Assembly: GCA_008692225.1 (NCBI GenBank)
Contig: VICG01000013.1
Location: 62,001-126,000, forward strand
DNA length: 64,000 bases
Source of the DNA: Monilinia fructicola
Taxonomy: Eukaryota; Ascomycota; Leotiomycetes; Helotiales; Sclerotiniaceae
Direction: 5' to 3'
The notes beneath the pieces were generated by a model, which saw only the letters and a list, made by a program, of their open reading frames with translations, was not told the origin of the DNA and made no database searches. The translations under genes were made by a program, and so were the position numbers. How positions within the stretch are numbered: position 1 is the stretch's first letter; each line of letters opens with the position of its first letter. Below, in pieces: positions 1 through 11,363 of the stretch.

Positions 1-398
1 TGAAATTAGATCTTTCCTCGCTCCTCAAATCTCAATCGTTGTCCGCTCTGAATAACTCGACTCTTATCTCTCATTTGCCCTCAAGTATACTTGGAGACAT
101 TCGCTACATCTCTCTCGATGCAGCCGTGAGGGACCCCTTAATCGAAGCCTATATCACCACTTTACCACCTCCACCAGAGTCCTCCTCGGCGGAAGAAAAT
201 GAGGAAGTAACCAAGCAGAGACTGGAAAAGGAAAGACGGCAGAAGGCCCTCGAGGATAGAGAGAGAAGGGTGGCCGAAGAGAAACGTAGACAACAAAAGG
301 CTTTGGAACTTGGAAAGGGAAGATTAAGGGATGAAGAAGCGGAAATTCAACGTGCTATGAATGTTTTCCAAAAGAGGTCTCCTAGGACATTTGAATGA
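1..398 (+). CDS. C-terminal fragment of a probable FF-domain protein
   Basis: The reading frame is open from the window's left edge (codons from position 3) to a TGA ending at 398, so only the last ~132 residues are present. The first part (LSSLLKSQSLS...RYISLDAAVRDPLIEAYI) resembles the end of an FF domain, a small helical module of splicing and transcription factors. A proline/acidic linker (TLPPPPESSSAEENEE) follows, then a highly charged helix rich in K, R, E and Q (about residues 65-115) that is probably a coiled coil. I suspect a Prp40/Dre4-like pre-mRNA processing factor, from general resemblance only. The real start and any WW domains lie outside the window. Confidence 0.55.
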   Translation, partial: KLDLSSLLKSQSLSALNNSTLISHLPSSILGDIRYISLDAAVRDPLIEAYITTLPPPPESSSAEENEEVTKQRLEKERRQKALEDRERRVAEEKRRQQKALELGKGRLRDEEAEIQRAMNVFQKRSPRTFE

Positions 399-964
399 GA
401 AGGGATCAGAGGAGTAGAACCGGTTATGGGAGAATCTTATGATACCAATTTGCAATGGCAGACTTAATCAATAACATACATATAACTTGTCACATCACAC
501 GTCAACAAGTTTGAAGGTCTGGCTTAGTTCATGATACTTTGATCCCTTTCCACTTCTGTGTATTTTCAATCGACCATCCTCAATAGACAATGAGCACCGT
601 TCTTTCCCACTTGTCTTTTTTCGTCATCATTGCATTTTTTGCAGTTAAACCCCTGCTGGCGGAAGCCATGAACACCTTTCTGACCTTTAATTTCATTTGT
701 TGAGGACGAAAGTTGCTGTTGCTCAATCCCAAATCACTACTAGGTAGTTCCTTCTCTTCTCAGGAGGTCGTTTCTTACACTACTCTAGCTTCTTTTCCCA
801 CTGTCTCGTGGGCATTTCTTCTTTTCGTTTCGCCTTTCCTTCTTGTCAAAATACAACTTTGGCACATTATCTTATCATCTGCTTCACATCCGCTACATCA
901 ATAACTCAACCTTTTTCAAGACTTGTGCCTTTGGACTTCAGTTTAATATTATCTTTATTCATTG
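399..964. other. Intergenic region with probable promoter of the next gene
   Basis: No convincing gene is seen. A short open frame on + (713-904) lacks an ATG and has hydrophobic, random-looking composition. The pyrimidine-rich stretch at about 745-950 is typical of a fungal promoter or 5' UTR just before the start at 965. Confidence 0.4.
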
Positions 965-1942
965 ATGCTCTGCGCAAATCCACTCATGGCTGCCAAATTC
1001 TTTGTTATTGCTGCTCTTGTGGCCTTGTTTAGTCTCATCACTGCTCACATAACGTATTCTAATCATCCTCAAACACGCAATGCCATCTCTGATCATCCAT
1101 CATACGTCAAAGCCGCCCAAAAAGCACAAATTCCTCTTCAACCAACATCTCAGCCCGAGTCTGCTAGAAGATTCTCGGTTTCCGATGGAGACCCAGGATA
1201 CCTCATTACTTCTGGTATATCCAAAACCACGTGGGATTATAGGTCTGATCACGATTCTGATGAAGAGCCTTCCCTCATATATGATTGGTATGCTCCCAAG
1301 CATATTCTCAACTCTCCCCATGCTCGCTGCCTGTATAAAGTATTCTCTCCAGGGCATGTCTTGCATGATCAAACAATCAGCGCTTCTAGTGGACGCTTCT
1401 GGGTCGGAGGAGTGACAACATCTTATTTCCCACGGAACTCATTGCATCCTTCCGAAGATGTATATGTAGCAGGAGACAAAACAATTGGACTCTGCAATGG
1501 TTTTGCCTTAAGTACACAAGAATTTGCTTGTCAGCATACATACATTGGCCTGGATGGTTCTGTTCGATTTATGCCGACCCATTCTCCCCTCGACGGCCTA
1601 AATTCGCTTGGGCATGGTTCGGGCTGGCAGCTGAAAGATGGGTTGATAACTTTTCCCGTATCAGGAGATACAGGTAAGTCAAGTATCTAAGTTCCATGTC
1701 GATCACATATTAAGTACTTGTGCACAGGTGGTCTCTACGCTTGTGGCCTTGACCCCATATTCGCGGGGCCATACCAACATCAGCTACCTCTTCAACTCTT
1801 TGTTGGCCACTCGGGTTTCATTGAAAGGCACTGTACCGAATTGCAAGGCATTTTACCCATTCCCCTTGGTCTCAATGAACGTTTGCGAAATCAATGGACA
1901 CCACGACAGGGAGCACCCCTTGACACTCGGCTGTATCTATAA
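965..1942 (+). CDS. Predicted secreted protein of unknown function
   Basis: Two exons, 965-1673 and 1728-1942, are joined by a 54-nt intron with a GTAAGT donor and a CACAG acceptor, giving about 307 residues. The N-terminus (MAAKFFVIAALVALFSLITA) is a classical signal peptide; the ATG at 986 is an equally good start to the one at 965. The mature part is rich in Ser, His, Tyr and Gly, with few cysteines. Short patterns such as SSGRFWVGG and GGLYACGLDP occur, but I recognise no domain. The second exon could be read in another frame with a different acceptor, so the C-terminus is less certain. Function unknown. Confidence 0.5.
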
Positions 1943-4900
1943 AAATTCGGTCTGAATTACAGTTCTGTGTATCGAAGCAAGATGCATTATACATGTACGA
2001 TGGTTGGTGGCTGGGTTTCTGGGCAGTTAGATCCTTCTTGCTTGGCTTGAATTATATTTATTGGTCGCATATGCTACTGGTAGGTAGAGCAGCGGGGCAC
2101 TAACTATACAGACTTTGTTTCATTATCCTGGTTGGGAAGTTAGCGCACAAAAACTCCAAATAAAATATGTTTCCCAAACTCTGCATTTACAAAGATATAT
2201 CATGATCGCCCCGTTGACCATGTTTCATTTGCTTCCTTGGAAAAAAATATGCCTGAAAGCCAAATGGTCCACTCACTCTAACAGCAAAGTATTAGACAGG
2301 CCTGGTTACACTGATGAGGGGGAAAGCAACTTGAGAAACCGCAAGGGGCAGGTAGAGCTGTCACAATTCAAATAAAAGAAGCTCGTCGATCTCACCTGGC
2401 CATTAGAATACATTATATCTAAAGACCACCACACCTAAGTCCGAACTTGACTAATTGTCTACGGATTTATAGTACACTGCCTCTCACATATCACCTGCGC
2501 ATATAGGTATTAGGGATCCCAACACTTCTTAGATGTCTACAAGATCATTTCTGAACGACTGTAGATAACTAGATGGATGGTCTTCTCGCTCGTGACAATT
2601 GCCGCGATGAAATATTTCCTCGATTCTACTGCCGACAGTCTTACGGTAAATAATGATTTTAACCCCGAGAACACTGGCGAATTTATGGCAAATAACAGCT
2701 GTTTATCTATAACCACGAATTTGGGAACCAATACTCACACTTGTAACACTCGGGGAAAATATTGTCCATGTCCCACTTCATGCATGTAGATGAAGCCTGA
2801 ACATAATCAATCATTGTATCTCATAATATTTTAGTTCTCGATTTGATTCTCATGGCTTTCATTTCTCGTGTTTAATTCTGATGGGCTAGAGCAGTGTCAG
2901 ATGAAGAAAGATCAGTCTTGAAGTATTGGTATGCTTACAGCAGTTTTCCTTCTGCTCGAGCAGAGGTATATTTGATGTGGTGTGTACTCTCATTGAGAGT
3001 CAGTTGATGGTCAGCAGAAGGCTGTCAGGCTCCAATTACTGCTAACTCTTATGTTTCTGAAATAGATCCATTTGAACATTTCAAGCTTCATGAGTATTGA
3101 AACAACTCTCGATATGTCTCATTCGATTTCATTTGGCTTCGAAAATTGCAGGCTATTGGGGAAATGCCATCGGTTTTGTACCCGGTGGGGAATCGGTGAC
3201 GCACTAAATGTAAAGTCACATGATCGGGAACGATAAAAGGGGGGTGTGGGATACGAGAGAGGGAGGTCTAATGGTGATTAGTAGGCACCCAGCAGTCATA
3301 GACAGGCAATATACGAGGTGTACCTCATGGTATGTTCTCTTGCGTCTCATATTCTCGTTTTTTCAAGATATTGCATTGAAGGCTCCGTAGAGCGGCTGCA
3401 CCAAATGGCAGTGGTCTTGATGTCTGGCTTTTCTAATCACACCGAGGTATGTATTAATAGATTATATCTTCCTTGAGAAAGATGTTAACAACTTCAAGAA
3501 TCTGAAGTCTATGGCTCTTCCTCTTCCTCTTCCTAATTAGCCGGAGTGGAAGCCTCGGGACAATTCAACCCCCGTGAAAATAATTGATGTCTTCCGATTA
3601 TTGTATTGCGGTGATTGATGAATCAGTTGAGTATAGTGTCCCTTCTCTTGGATATATCCCAGATGCGCTACAGCAATCAGAATTCAACCAGAAAGGAATT
3701 TGTTCAAGGATGACTGAAACTTGTCGACATGCTGTAGATGACTGGAAACTACAAGCAATTACAACTCGGGATACGCATTGAGATATTGATTGGGTTCAAG
3801 TTTATCATTGCAAAAATCTGACTCAAATATTAAGAACCTCCCACAAGCAGCGAAAGGAGAGATGCTGACAATCATCTGTTCCGAATATCGTCGCGATTTG
3901 TCAGGGAAGTGCCATGAGATTCATCTCTGGCGCTGGTCAAGTCACCTATAAACGAAGAACCGGACACACCAGGAAGGATGCTTGAGTGAGGACATGGCGA
4001 CATGACTTACCGAATTATGGAAGTATCACTCTGTTCTTCGCAATGCTCGTCATGAACGCCTTCTCAATATTCTGGCATCGGACACGTCAATTATCTTCAC
4101 GCCATTTCATTTACAAGGGAAGGCAGAATCTCGGAACATGCATACCTGAGAGCATTGCGCTGTCAAAGTTTCCGGAGGTTTTCGAAAGAGCACACGAAGT
4201 GCCCGCCGAATATTGGAGATGTTTTAACTGGCTCCTAATTTCTATTCCACCATCTTCAAATCCATCATCATTTCCTCATATCTCTTTTGTAAACTCATCT
4301 CATAATCAAATATCGATTCATTTCCCCTTGATAAACAAAGACTGCACCTGGCTCTTCTACATCGCCTTAACCACCATTCTGACTTCTTCAAAAATCTCTC
4401 CAAATTGCCCCGCTGCCCTTAGGGAAGTTATCTATCACTTGTCAATACTATGCGAGGCAATGGTCCTACCATCAAAAACCAATAGATTAGAAAGAAAAAT
4501 AAACTACACACTCCAAGTTTAGACCAGAGAGAGAACCTATTGTTTTCTTATTATGATGCATGGCAGACCTACTTAGCTTTCAGCCGTTTCAACATTGAAT
4601 CCAAAGGAAACATGGGATCGAAATAGAGGTCGCTATTGACGCAATGTAGCTTCTGCTCAGTGTATATACAGAGCAGGGGATATGATCACATGGAGAATCG
4701 ACTGAGGGCTTCTTTTCGTCCTCTCATATTTCCTTTCGACTTTCAACAGTGACAACAATAGGAGGTAATAGATATGATATATACCTCCGTAATACATTTG
4801 TGAATGTCATATCATCCTGCTTGGACTTTTGGGGGCCAAGAACCATATCATTTTATCCATCAACACTAGCATAGATAGCTTTTCATTTGGCACTGACCGT

Positions 4901-5611
4901 GATTTATCTATGCCGATGAGATTCGAATCCTTTACGTATCACTTGATAAATGTGTAGAAGTGTTCAAGTCTTTTGATAGGGATCGTGAAATTGTTGCCAT
5001 TTACTGGATCGAACATTTTTCGTTTCTCAGGAAGAGTGTTAGATGAATAGAATAGGTAAAAAATCAGCGTAGTACTGCCACGATTGAAATCACCCGGGCA
5101 ATATCCTCTCTCCGTATGAGGATATCTCTTCGGATACCAAATCAAGATTTGAATCCAGAACATGGAGGAACATGGTTCGACCTAGGTATAGCTCTACCGG
5201 TTTAAAATCAAAAATTCACTGTCCGTTCTGTCTTTGGGGATAGAGGATTATCCTGAGTAACCAGGGAGGCTTGTATTGTCATCTGCGCAAGCTCAAGCTC
5301 CAGTTCATCATTCGAGGACAATCTTGATCTTTCTATACCTCCTGACACTAGATTACTACCACGTTGATACAAGACGACTTCCTCTCATATGACGTTCGAC
5401 CCATGACTCGACTATAACGTGTGGATGTTTGTCAGCCTTTTCTCAGCCTTACTTACATTTATGATCACTTGCAACCCAGAATACTGCCTCATCTCTTCCG
5501 TTGTAAGATTTGCGTTCCTACATTGTCTCCGACAGTGGCGACCTGGTATTTCTCTACCTCGAGCTTGGCTCCGTCTATCTAATAGTTTACTAACCTCAAT
5601 CCGCTGCAAAG
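1943..5611. other. Long gene-poor stretch
   Basis: About 3.7 kb with no gene I can support beyond the weak small ORF at 2577-2789. A 178-codon open frame on + at 3986-4522 begins at GTG, has no early ATG and shows no motif. The + frame at 3584-3781 is 65 codons with no features. Base composition is AT-rich without strong repeats. Confidence 0.4.
2577..2789 (+). CDS. Possible small cysteine-containing secreted peptide
   Basis: A 70-codon ATG-initiated ORF. The first ~20 residues (MVFSLVTIAAMKYFLDSTAD) are weakly signal-peptide-like. The C-terminal third carries five cysteines, four of them in the last 16 residues (HTCNTRGKYCPCPTSCM). Small cysteine-rich secreted proteins are common in plant-associated fungi, but an ORF this short in AT-rich DNA may occur by chance. 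No flanking promoter or intron evidence helps. Confidence 0.22.
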   Translation: MVFSLVTIAAMKYFLDSTADSLTVNNDFNPENTGEFMANNSCLSITTNLGTNTHTCNTRGKYCPCPTSCM

Positions 5612-6856
5612 ATGACACTTTTCCATGGAATCTATTCATCCTCGGCCCCACAAGATATTACAGTCACCATATGCAACCCATCGACACATCATATCCCAGT
5701 CAGAACTACTGTCCGTCAGATGTCACCATGGCACCACCCAACACTTCCCGAGATCCGACCCTTTTCTTTGAACCTTCACATCCTCATCGATGATAAACAA
5801 AATCTTCGATACTATATTCTTCGTCCTCCACCCGATAAAGGGCCATTCAATGCTTTTTTCTTGCCGACGGTATCCAGTATCAGTAGGATCCGTCGCTGTT
5901 ATGGCAAAGTGGTTGTTGAGGGAAACCATACTGAGTTTGGGATACAGAAGTTGAGAGATGTTACTAGTGGCTTGTGCTACACCATTCTGACTGCTCGATT
6001 TGCATCTGATGGTCTCAATCCAGTCACGGCTCCAGAAATAACAAAAAGACCCAGATATTCGAAGAAGACACCCTACGTAATCAGACCGGCAGCGGAGCTA
6101 CCTCAAATTATAGCAAGCGGCGATCTTTATCCTCTAGAATACGGGGGTCAAACTTTGAGGGTACCAATGAGCGCATTGAAATTTGAAACGGCCTGCAGTG
6201 CAATCTATCGCTGGTATATGCTCAGCTTCCCCTGGCTTTCAGATATCTGTGCTACAAGGTCTGTACGTGTGAAGGCACAGAAAGACTGTCAAGTATTGGC
6301 CCAGCAATGTCGCTGGAGAACCGGTGGATGGTTGCTTGATCATCATATCCAGCGATTTTACGGGACCGAGAGGAGTGAGGAACCGATTCTTTCAGGCGAT
6401 TATCACGCAGCCACTGATCACCCCACAAATGAACTAGTGGTATCTGCAGATCCACAAGATTATATCGAAGGTCCCTGGATCACAGATGGCCTCTATAGAC
6501 GCACTCGTATTGCACTCAGCCGCAAATATCTCATGGAGTTTCCTTGGTTTGAATTGTCTTCTCTCAGACGCAAGGTTGAATATGATATTGGCTTTTTACA
6601 TATGGCATTGCAGTTGAGAGAATCTCCGTCAAATAGCCGTAAAGCTATTAATGTCAGGATATTGCAGGATAAGGAGGTTATCAAACACTATAATGCCGAG
6701 ATATATGATCTGGCTGTTCCACATTCACAGGAAAGATTGCTTTCGGGAAGGGAGAAAAGGTTACAGGCGAGGGTAGAGAAGCATGTTCCGCACGTTAACT
6801 TGGATCTTACTATTATTCCTCGGAACTGGAGAGAGTTAATGGATATTGATGAATAA
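5612..6856 (+). CDS. Hypothetical protein, 414 residues
   Basis: A single uninterrupted ORF from ATG to TAA. It is well above chance length and has balanced amino-acid composition, including many Trp, Tyr and Pro. It shows no signal peptide and no transmembrane segment. Segments such as FPWLSD and FPWFELSSLRRKVEYDIGFLHMAL look like a globular alpha/beta protein. The C-terminus (about residues 350-414) is strongly charged. I recognise no family. An upstream ATG-containing frame (5419-5793) overlaps in another frame and is probably not coding. Confidence 0.6.
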   Translation: MTLFHGIYSSSAPQDITVTICNPSTHHIPVRTTVRQMSPWHHPTLPEIRPFSLNLHILIDDKQNLRYYILRPPPDKGPFNAFFLPTVSSISRIRRCYGKVVVEGNHTEFGIQKLRDVTSGLCYTILTARFASDGLNPVTAPEITKRPRYSKKTPYVIRPAAELPQIIASGDLYPLEYGGQTLRVPMSALKFETACSAIYRWYMLSFPWLSDICATRSVRVKAQKDCQVLAQQCRWRTGGWLLDHHIQRFYGTERSEEPILSGDYHAATDHPTNELVVSADPQDYIEGPWITDGLYRRTRIALSRKYLMEFPWFELSSLRRKVEYDIGFLHMALQLRESPSNSRKAINVRILQDKEVIKHYNAEIYDLAVPHSQERLLSGREKRLQARVEKHVPHVNLDLTIIPRNWRELMDIDE

Positions 6857-7237
6857 GAAATGCGTGGAAAACGATAGGTTGATTATTCATTATAGGTTTA
6901 GGTTGAAGGATTACATAACCTGGCAGTCTACGAAGGGCTAATTGATAACTTGATACTAGGATCACAGGGAAAACTTGGGTTGGAGATTGGGATTGGAGAT
7001 TGTAAGACGATGGCTGGGGATCTCATGGAACAGAAGCCGTGGTATAACTAGAGATAATGGTAAATTAGATGGATGAGGGGAAATAATTTGGGTTTTGTGT
7101 GCTGGAATTTGGAACTCCTTAGATAGAAACCTGACACAAATAATAGGTGCAAGTCGCACCGTTACCAGCTTGGAAACTCTTGCAATGCGTCATAGACAAT
7201 GGATATATTAAATTCATTCTAATATCTTTCCATTAAT
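6857..7237. other. Intergenic region
   Basis: AT-rich spacer that would contain the terminator of the 414-residue gene. The short minus-strand frame at 6962-7159 shows no coding signal. Confidence 0.4.
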
Positions 7238-7420
7238 CTACTTGAAAGCTCTTTTAACTAATTCTCTCTCTACTCTGGCTCTGGAGTGTTTATCACTGGC
7301 CTTTGATCTTTTGGCCATCCCCACTCCCACAGCATCGTCACCCCGTAAACTATCTGATGCAACACATGTAGCCAGTAAAGAAACCAGTGTTACCAGTCTC
7401 AAGTTTATCAATTCAATCAT
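7238..7420 (-). CDS. Possible short secreted peptide with dibasic sites
   Basis: A 60-codon ATG-initiated ORF on the minus strand. Residues 1-21 (MIELINLRLVTLVSLLATCVA) form a good signal peptide with a plausible cleavage after CVA. The remainder is hydrophilic and basic, with KR dibasic pairs at MAKRSK and near the C-terminus (LVKRAFK), matching the recognition pattern of a Kex2-type protease. It may be a small secreted peptide precursor. The opposite strand carries an equally long open frame (7242-7433), so coding status is uncertain. Confidence 0.35.
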   Translation of the reverse strand: MIELINLRLVTLVSLLATCVASDSLRGDDAVGVGMAKRSKASDKHSRARVERELVKRAFK

Positions 7421-7951
7421 ACTCCCAAATTAACGGAGCAGATACTCTCTCAAATTATGTCTTCACAGCCATCTACCCAAGCCATCTACCAAAGTCCAGA
7501 ATCTGGCAATGATACGAGTTTCATACTCAAGTAGTAGTAACACGACCAGCATTCCTCTCGTTTCGAACCTCAGCAAATCCATACACCAAATCTCTGATAT
7601 AAAATAAGACTTTTATGCTCTGCTGATACCTTTGTTGCCTTTCTTTTCTCCCATCTTCCCTGCAATTCATTCCGAAAATTTGAACGCTGTGTGCTCGGTG
7701 ACACACAAAAAATGTTTATATTTACAAATCATTATCTAACGATCCTTTCGAAGTGAACCAGTGTATAGTCTATAGCTAGCGCCGCATTCAACGGCGGTAA
7801 AACATCATAGATCTACACCATACGATACATAACCCAGATATTATCTTTAGGAACCCAGTAGATGTTGATGTTACCATCTAGGCTGCAGAAAGTTGGCTTT
7901 TGATAGCGATCCTATTTATGTTACGATTTCCCACTTCACATTAAAGGCTTT

Positions 7952-8206
7952 CTAAACCTTGGTTCGACTCCAATCCTGCAATTCGTCTTTCCATTCGTCC
8001 CTATCAAAGCTTACGTAGTAATTACCGACATGTATGCGAGACACGACCCACGCAACGATGAGCTCCCTAGTTGTATCTATTGTAATTCTACCAAGAAATT
8101 TTTGCCAGTGGCCATACTCGTCAAAGTCGATATTTGCCTGTCCGCTAATGGGCGTCTGGATGATTTGAGCATGAGGCCACCATGAATAGCCCAAAGAAAT
8201 GCTGTT
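7952..8206 (-). other. Coding-like segment without a start codon
   Basis: About 80 codons are open on the minus strand and end at 7952. The composition is protein-like (many W, D, Y), with segments such as ANIDFDEYGHWQKFLGRI. There is no ATG, but a CAG acceptor-like site lies just upstream, so it could be a terminal exon or a remnant. Nearby minus-strand frames at 8529-8789 and 9123-9311 could be further pieces of the same gene, but I could not join them. No family recognised. Confidence 0.2.
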
Positions 8207-9404
8207 TATTGCTCATATTCCGAGTATGATAGCAACGTTATATATAGCATCCTGTACTGCTTAAAGAGCGTTAGCATATTTCATTGTCATCTATCAACAC
8301 TGTGGGAATTTTGAGTTGTTCAGTTGCGTCACTAGCAATGATATAGTTGATCGTCATTCTGCAAGCACTACTACTACCGTTGAAGTAAATGGACATCTAT
8401 AATGAACATTCATATTAGTAGCCAGTAGATTTGGATGCAAATGATCTGCCTGTGATTTGTTAAGATCGATTCAGATAATTGAGATATTGAGATAATTGCG
8501 AGTAGTTCAAATGGGGTAAGAAGAATGATTAGGTGATGACATCCACTGGGTGATTCCCAAACCCTGAATTATCGCTAAACTTTCGCCCCTGAATTGTGGG
8601 ACAACGCTTAGCGCCAGTGTGAAGCTTGCGACATGAGTCAAAATGAGAAATCTCGTCCAGCAGCCAATCCCCCATCTGCAATGAAGAAAAAAGAAGTCGG
8701 AATGGAGGTTCGAATATTCGACTACTTTTACCTCTTACAAATAAACTTGGCGAAAGAGAAGATCCGTCTGTTCGCATGAATATTAGCATTATATGAGCAG
8801 GAACGTAGCTATAGGCCGAGTTTGTCCATCGAAATCTCGAAAGTTAAAAGTGGCAGATCCCAAGACACATATCGCAGGCGACACTCTGTGATTGAACCAC
8901 TAGACTTAAATAGGTATTGAGAGATTCCAAATGGATTAGTACTGCCGGTAGAATTATTGTATCTCCGGCAAGATATAGCTAAAAACTTTTTTCTAAAAAC
9001 AGCTTTACATTTCGTAAATTCAAAATTCTCCCTCGACTTCCAGCCGATATTTGGTTTCGCGTTGGAAGCTCCCGGGTCCTTCTTTGTTGAGGATAATTAT
9101 TCTCGACCTCGTGAATCTTCTATCAACTGGTATAGTCGAGCTCTCTGCAACTCTTCTGCTGATCATTAAGCACGCAGCTGTCGTCTTTGAGGATTGCAAG
9201 TTGTGAGCTACAGAGAACAGTCTCACCGATGCGAGTATAGATTTGACGGTAGAAATTCATTTCCTGTCGCACAAGTATGTTGCGATCCTTGACAGGTTTC
9301 CAGACCCACACAAGGACGGTATTATAGGCTTCTTTGGTACCGAATCAATTGGAAAATGATATTTTCTTGTCTTAATGATCAAATAAAATTATGATTCAGT
9401 ATCA
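8207..9404. other. Gene-poor stretch
   Basis: Only short unsupported open frames on both strands (for example 8529-8789 and 9020-9311, minus). No repeats or RNA genes were recognised. Confidence 0.35.
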
Positions 9405-10272
9405 ATGAAGGTGATTGGAATAATCAGCTGCGGGTCTGGGAAAGGCCAAAATTTCGCAACACTTGAAAATGTTCGGGCACAAACGTTAGACTTATATGGA
9501 GCCCATCAAAACGAATTGAAGTTTTACTTACTTGTGGTGTTAATACAGCACTTGGGAATAGAAACTTTGACCATTGTGGGCGAGGGGGGATCCTTGAGAA
9601 TAGTGCTGAATTTTAGAATGATATTGAGGAGCAGCATGAACTGCGGAACAATGATAATGAGATACATCAGTATGCGGACTGAATCCGGCATATAGTGGAA
9701 TGTGAGGAGACTGGTCTTGAGGAATCTAGCCATGATCTTGCAGATCTTTGGGAAGCTCTGACGTTGACGGTGGGAATCAATCGGATGAAGTATCAACGTG
9801 CAGGTGATGCTCGAATACTATGACGGCCATTATGGAAGCGACGGTTCAGGACACAGAGGCCCAGGGAACAGCAGAGCTAGAATCTTATGGCAATTCGTCT
9901 ACCTCGCTCAAGCCTACTGACGAAACCAACCGTGCTCACTTCCCTAAAAGAGTTATCACGGACGATACTTTGGCGACGCCCACTGATGATCCTATGGATA
10001 AGGAATTCTCCGAAGAAAAGTTCACCGGCATTGGAAGCATTCACGGAATTAGCTATCATTCAGGATGGCTTCATTATTTGTGATCAGCCTCTCCATAAAA
10101 CATTGTGATTTGAACCTTGAAACGGCATCTCGGGAGGGGTTGTACAAAGCGCGTGATATGGATTATCTTGCCATAGTACTTGGGCCACGGAGGGCTCTGT
10201 TAGTGTTGAGGAGTATACAGTAACGGGTGACGCTGTGCCATGTAGGGTAGCTACCTCTAAGATATAAGTCAC
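9405..10272 (+). pseudogene. Probable decayed coding region, unknown family
   Basis: Coding-like text on + is scattered over different frames and interrupted by stops. Around 9617-9832 a frame reads protein-like (NDIEEQHELRN, EETGLEESSHDLADLWEAL) but contains two TGA codons, each one C-to-T change from CGA. The ORF at 9820-10083 is open for 87 codons in another frame. Near 10190-10269 a third frame reads EGSVSVEEYTVTGDAVPC before TAA. This pattern suggests an old gene broken by substitutions and indels, or a multi-exon gene that I cannot assemble. No domain recognised. Confidence 0.3.
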
Positions 10273-11363
10273 AGACTAGGAAATCATTACAATACTCCTT
10301 TAAAATTTTCGCTCGGAGCCGCTATGAGACTTAAGTGACTTATGATATGCTATTTTCTCCCGGGCTACCCTTCGGGTTTTCTGGGGCAGTTGTTGGTCAT
10401 ACATGGGATGTAAATTCATCGCCCTTTCAAAAGTATAAAGCAGCCAGGCAATGATAAAAGGAATTACTCTGGTATATAGACCCTCTCTATAGTCTTTGTC
10501 GAGGCTGCCAAACTGTATAATCACTTCTCCATACATTATTTCATATCACATGAGGCTTCTTTCAAGATCGATATATTGACACCTCTCTCATTCCAACATA
10601 TCTTCCCAACTAAAAATGCCCCCGACAGCCCTGAGATAGCTGCGGTATCCTCTCCATTTGTAATTTATAACCAGGTTGAAAACTAGACGAGAACAAATAT
10701 ACTATTCAGTCCAGCATGAGCAGTCTCGAGCGATATAAAAAGGTAAAATTAACTATCAAATGACACAATTTATATTTATCTCAAATATAAACAAGAATTA
10801 GGCTTGGAACGAGCTGTTTCAACTGCAAACTATTGCAGTGAGAGCACAAATTAGCCTCATGAAATTCCGGGCTCAGGCCTGTTTCAGGATACAGACTGCC
10901 ATAGTTAGGATGTTGTGTTTTGTTTTATTTATCAGATATCTTGTTGTCCAAGTACTTCTAGTTTCTAGTTGTCTGGATTGCCCTTCAATGACAACGTCCA
11001 TCTATCCACAAGTTTTGAAACATCGAATGCAAACCATATGATTGTAGCTGGTGTGCGAGGAGCAGTGTATTAGGAACCGACTTCAATCGGCGTGGTTTAT
11101 TACCAGAGTGTCATTTCGAAAGAGTCTCAAATAAAAGAGCATTAAAGAATAGAATTGTTAGCTACTGTGGTATCCAAGAGGGGATACACCGAATTGTAAA
11201 AATCATATTTTCGCTGTTGTGGTATCAGAAAAGATAGACGTCCAGAATTTACGGCTCAAGTCTTCCAAAGACGAGCACTTGTATAACGCCTGCTGAAATC
11301 CTGCCTAATCCAAATTTATCCGCCTTAACAGAATAACTCTATCAATCCAAAATTCGCCCGTAC
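10273..11363. other. Intergenic region downstream of the RGG gene
   Basis: No supported gene. A 67-codon plus-strand frame at 10838-11041 is hydrophobic and featureless. AT-rich, and probably contains the 3' UTR of the minus-strand RGG gene near 11250-11363. Confidence 0.4.

Noticed and set aside
3986..4522. 178-codon plus-strand open frame
   Set aside because: Begins at GTG, has no early ATG and no recognisable motif; insufficient support.
5130..5180. TTTGAATCC and GGTTCGACC words resembling tRNA T-arms
   Set aside because: No matching acceptor stem or anticodon arm could be folded around them.
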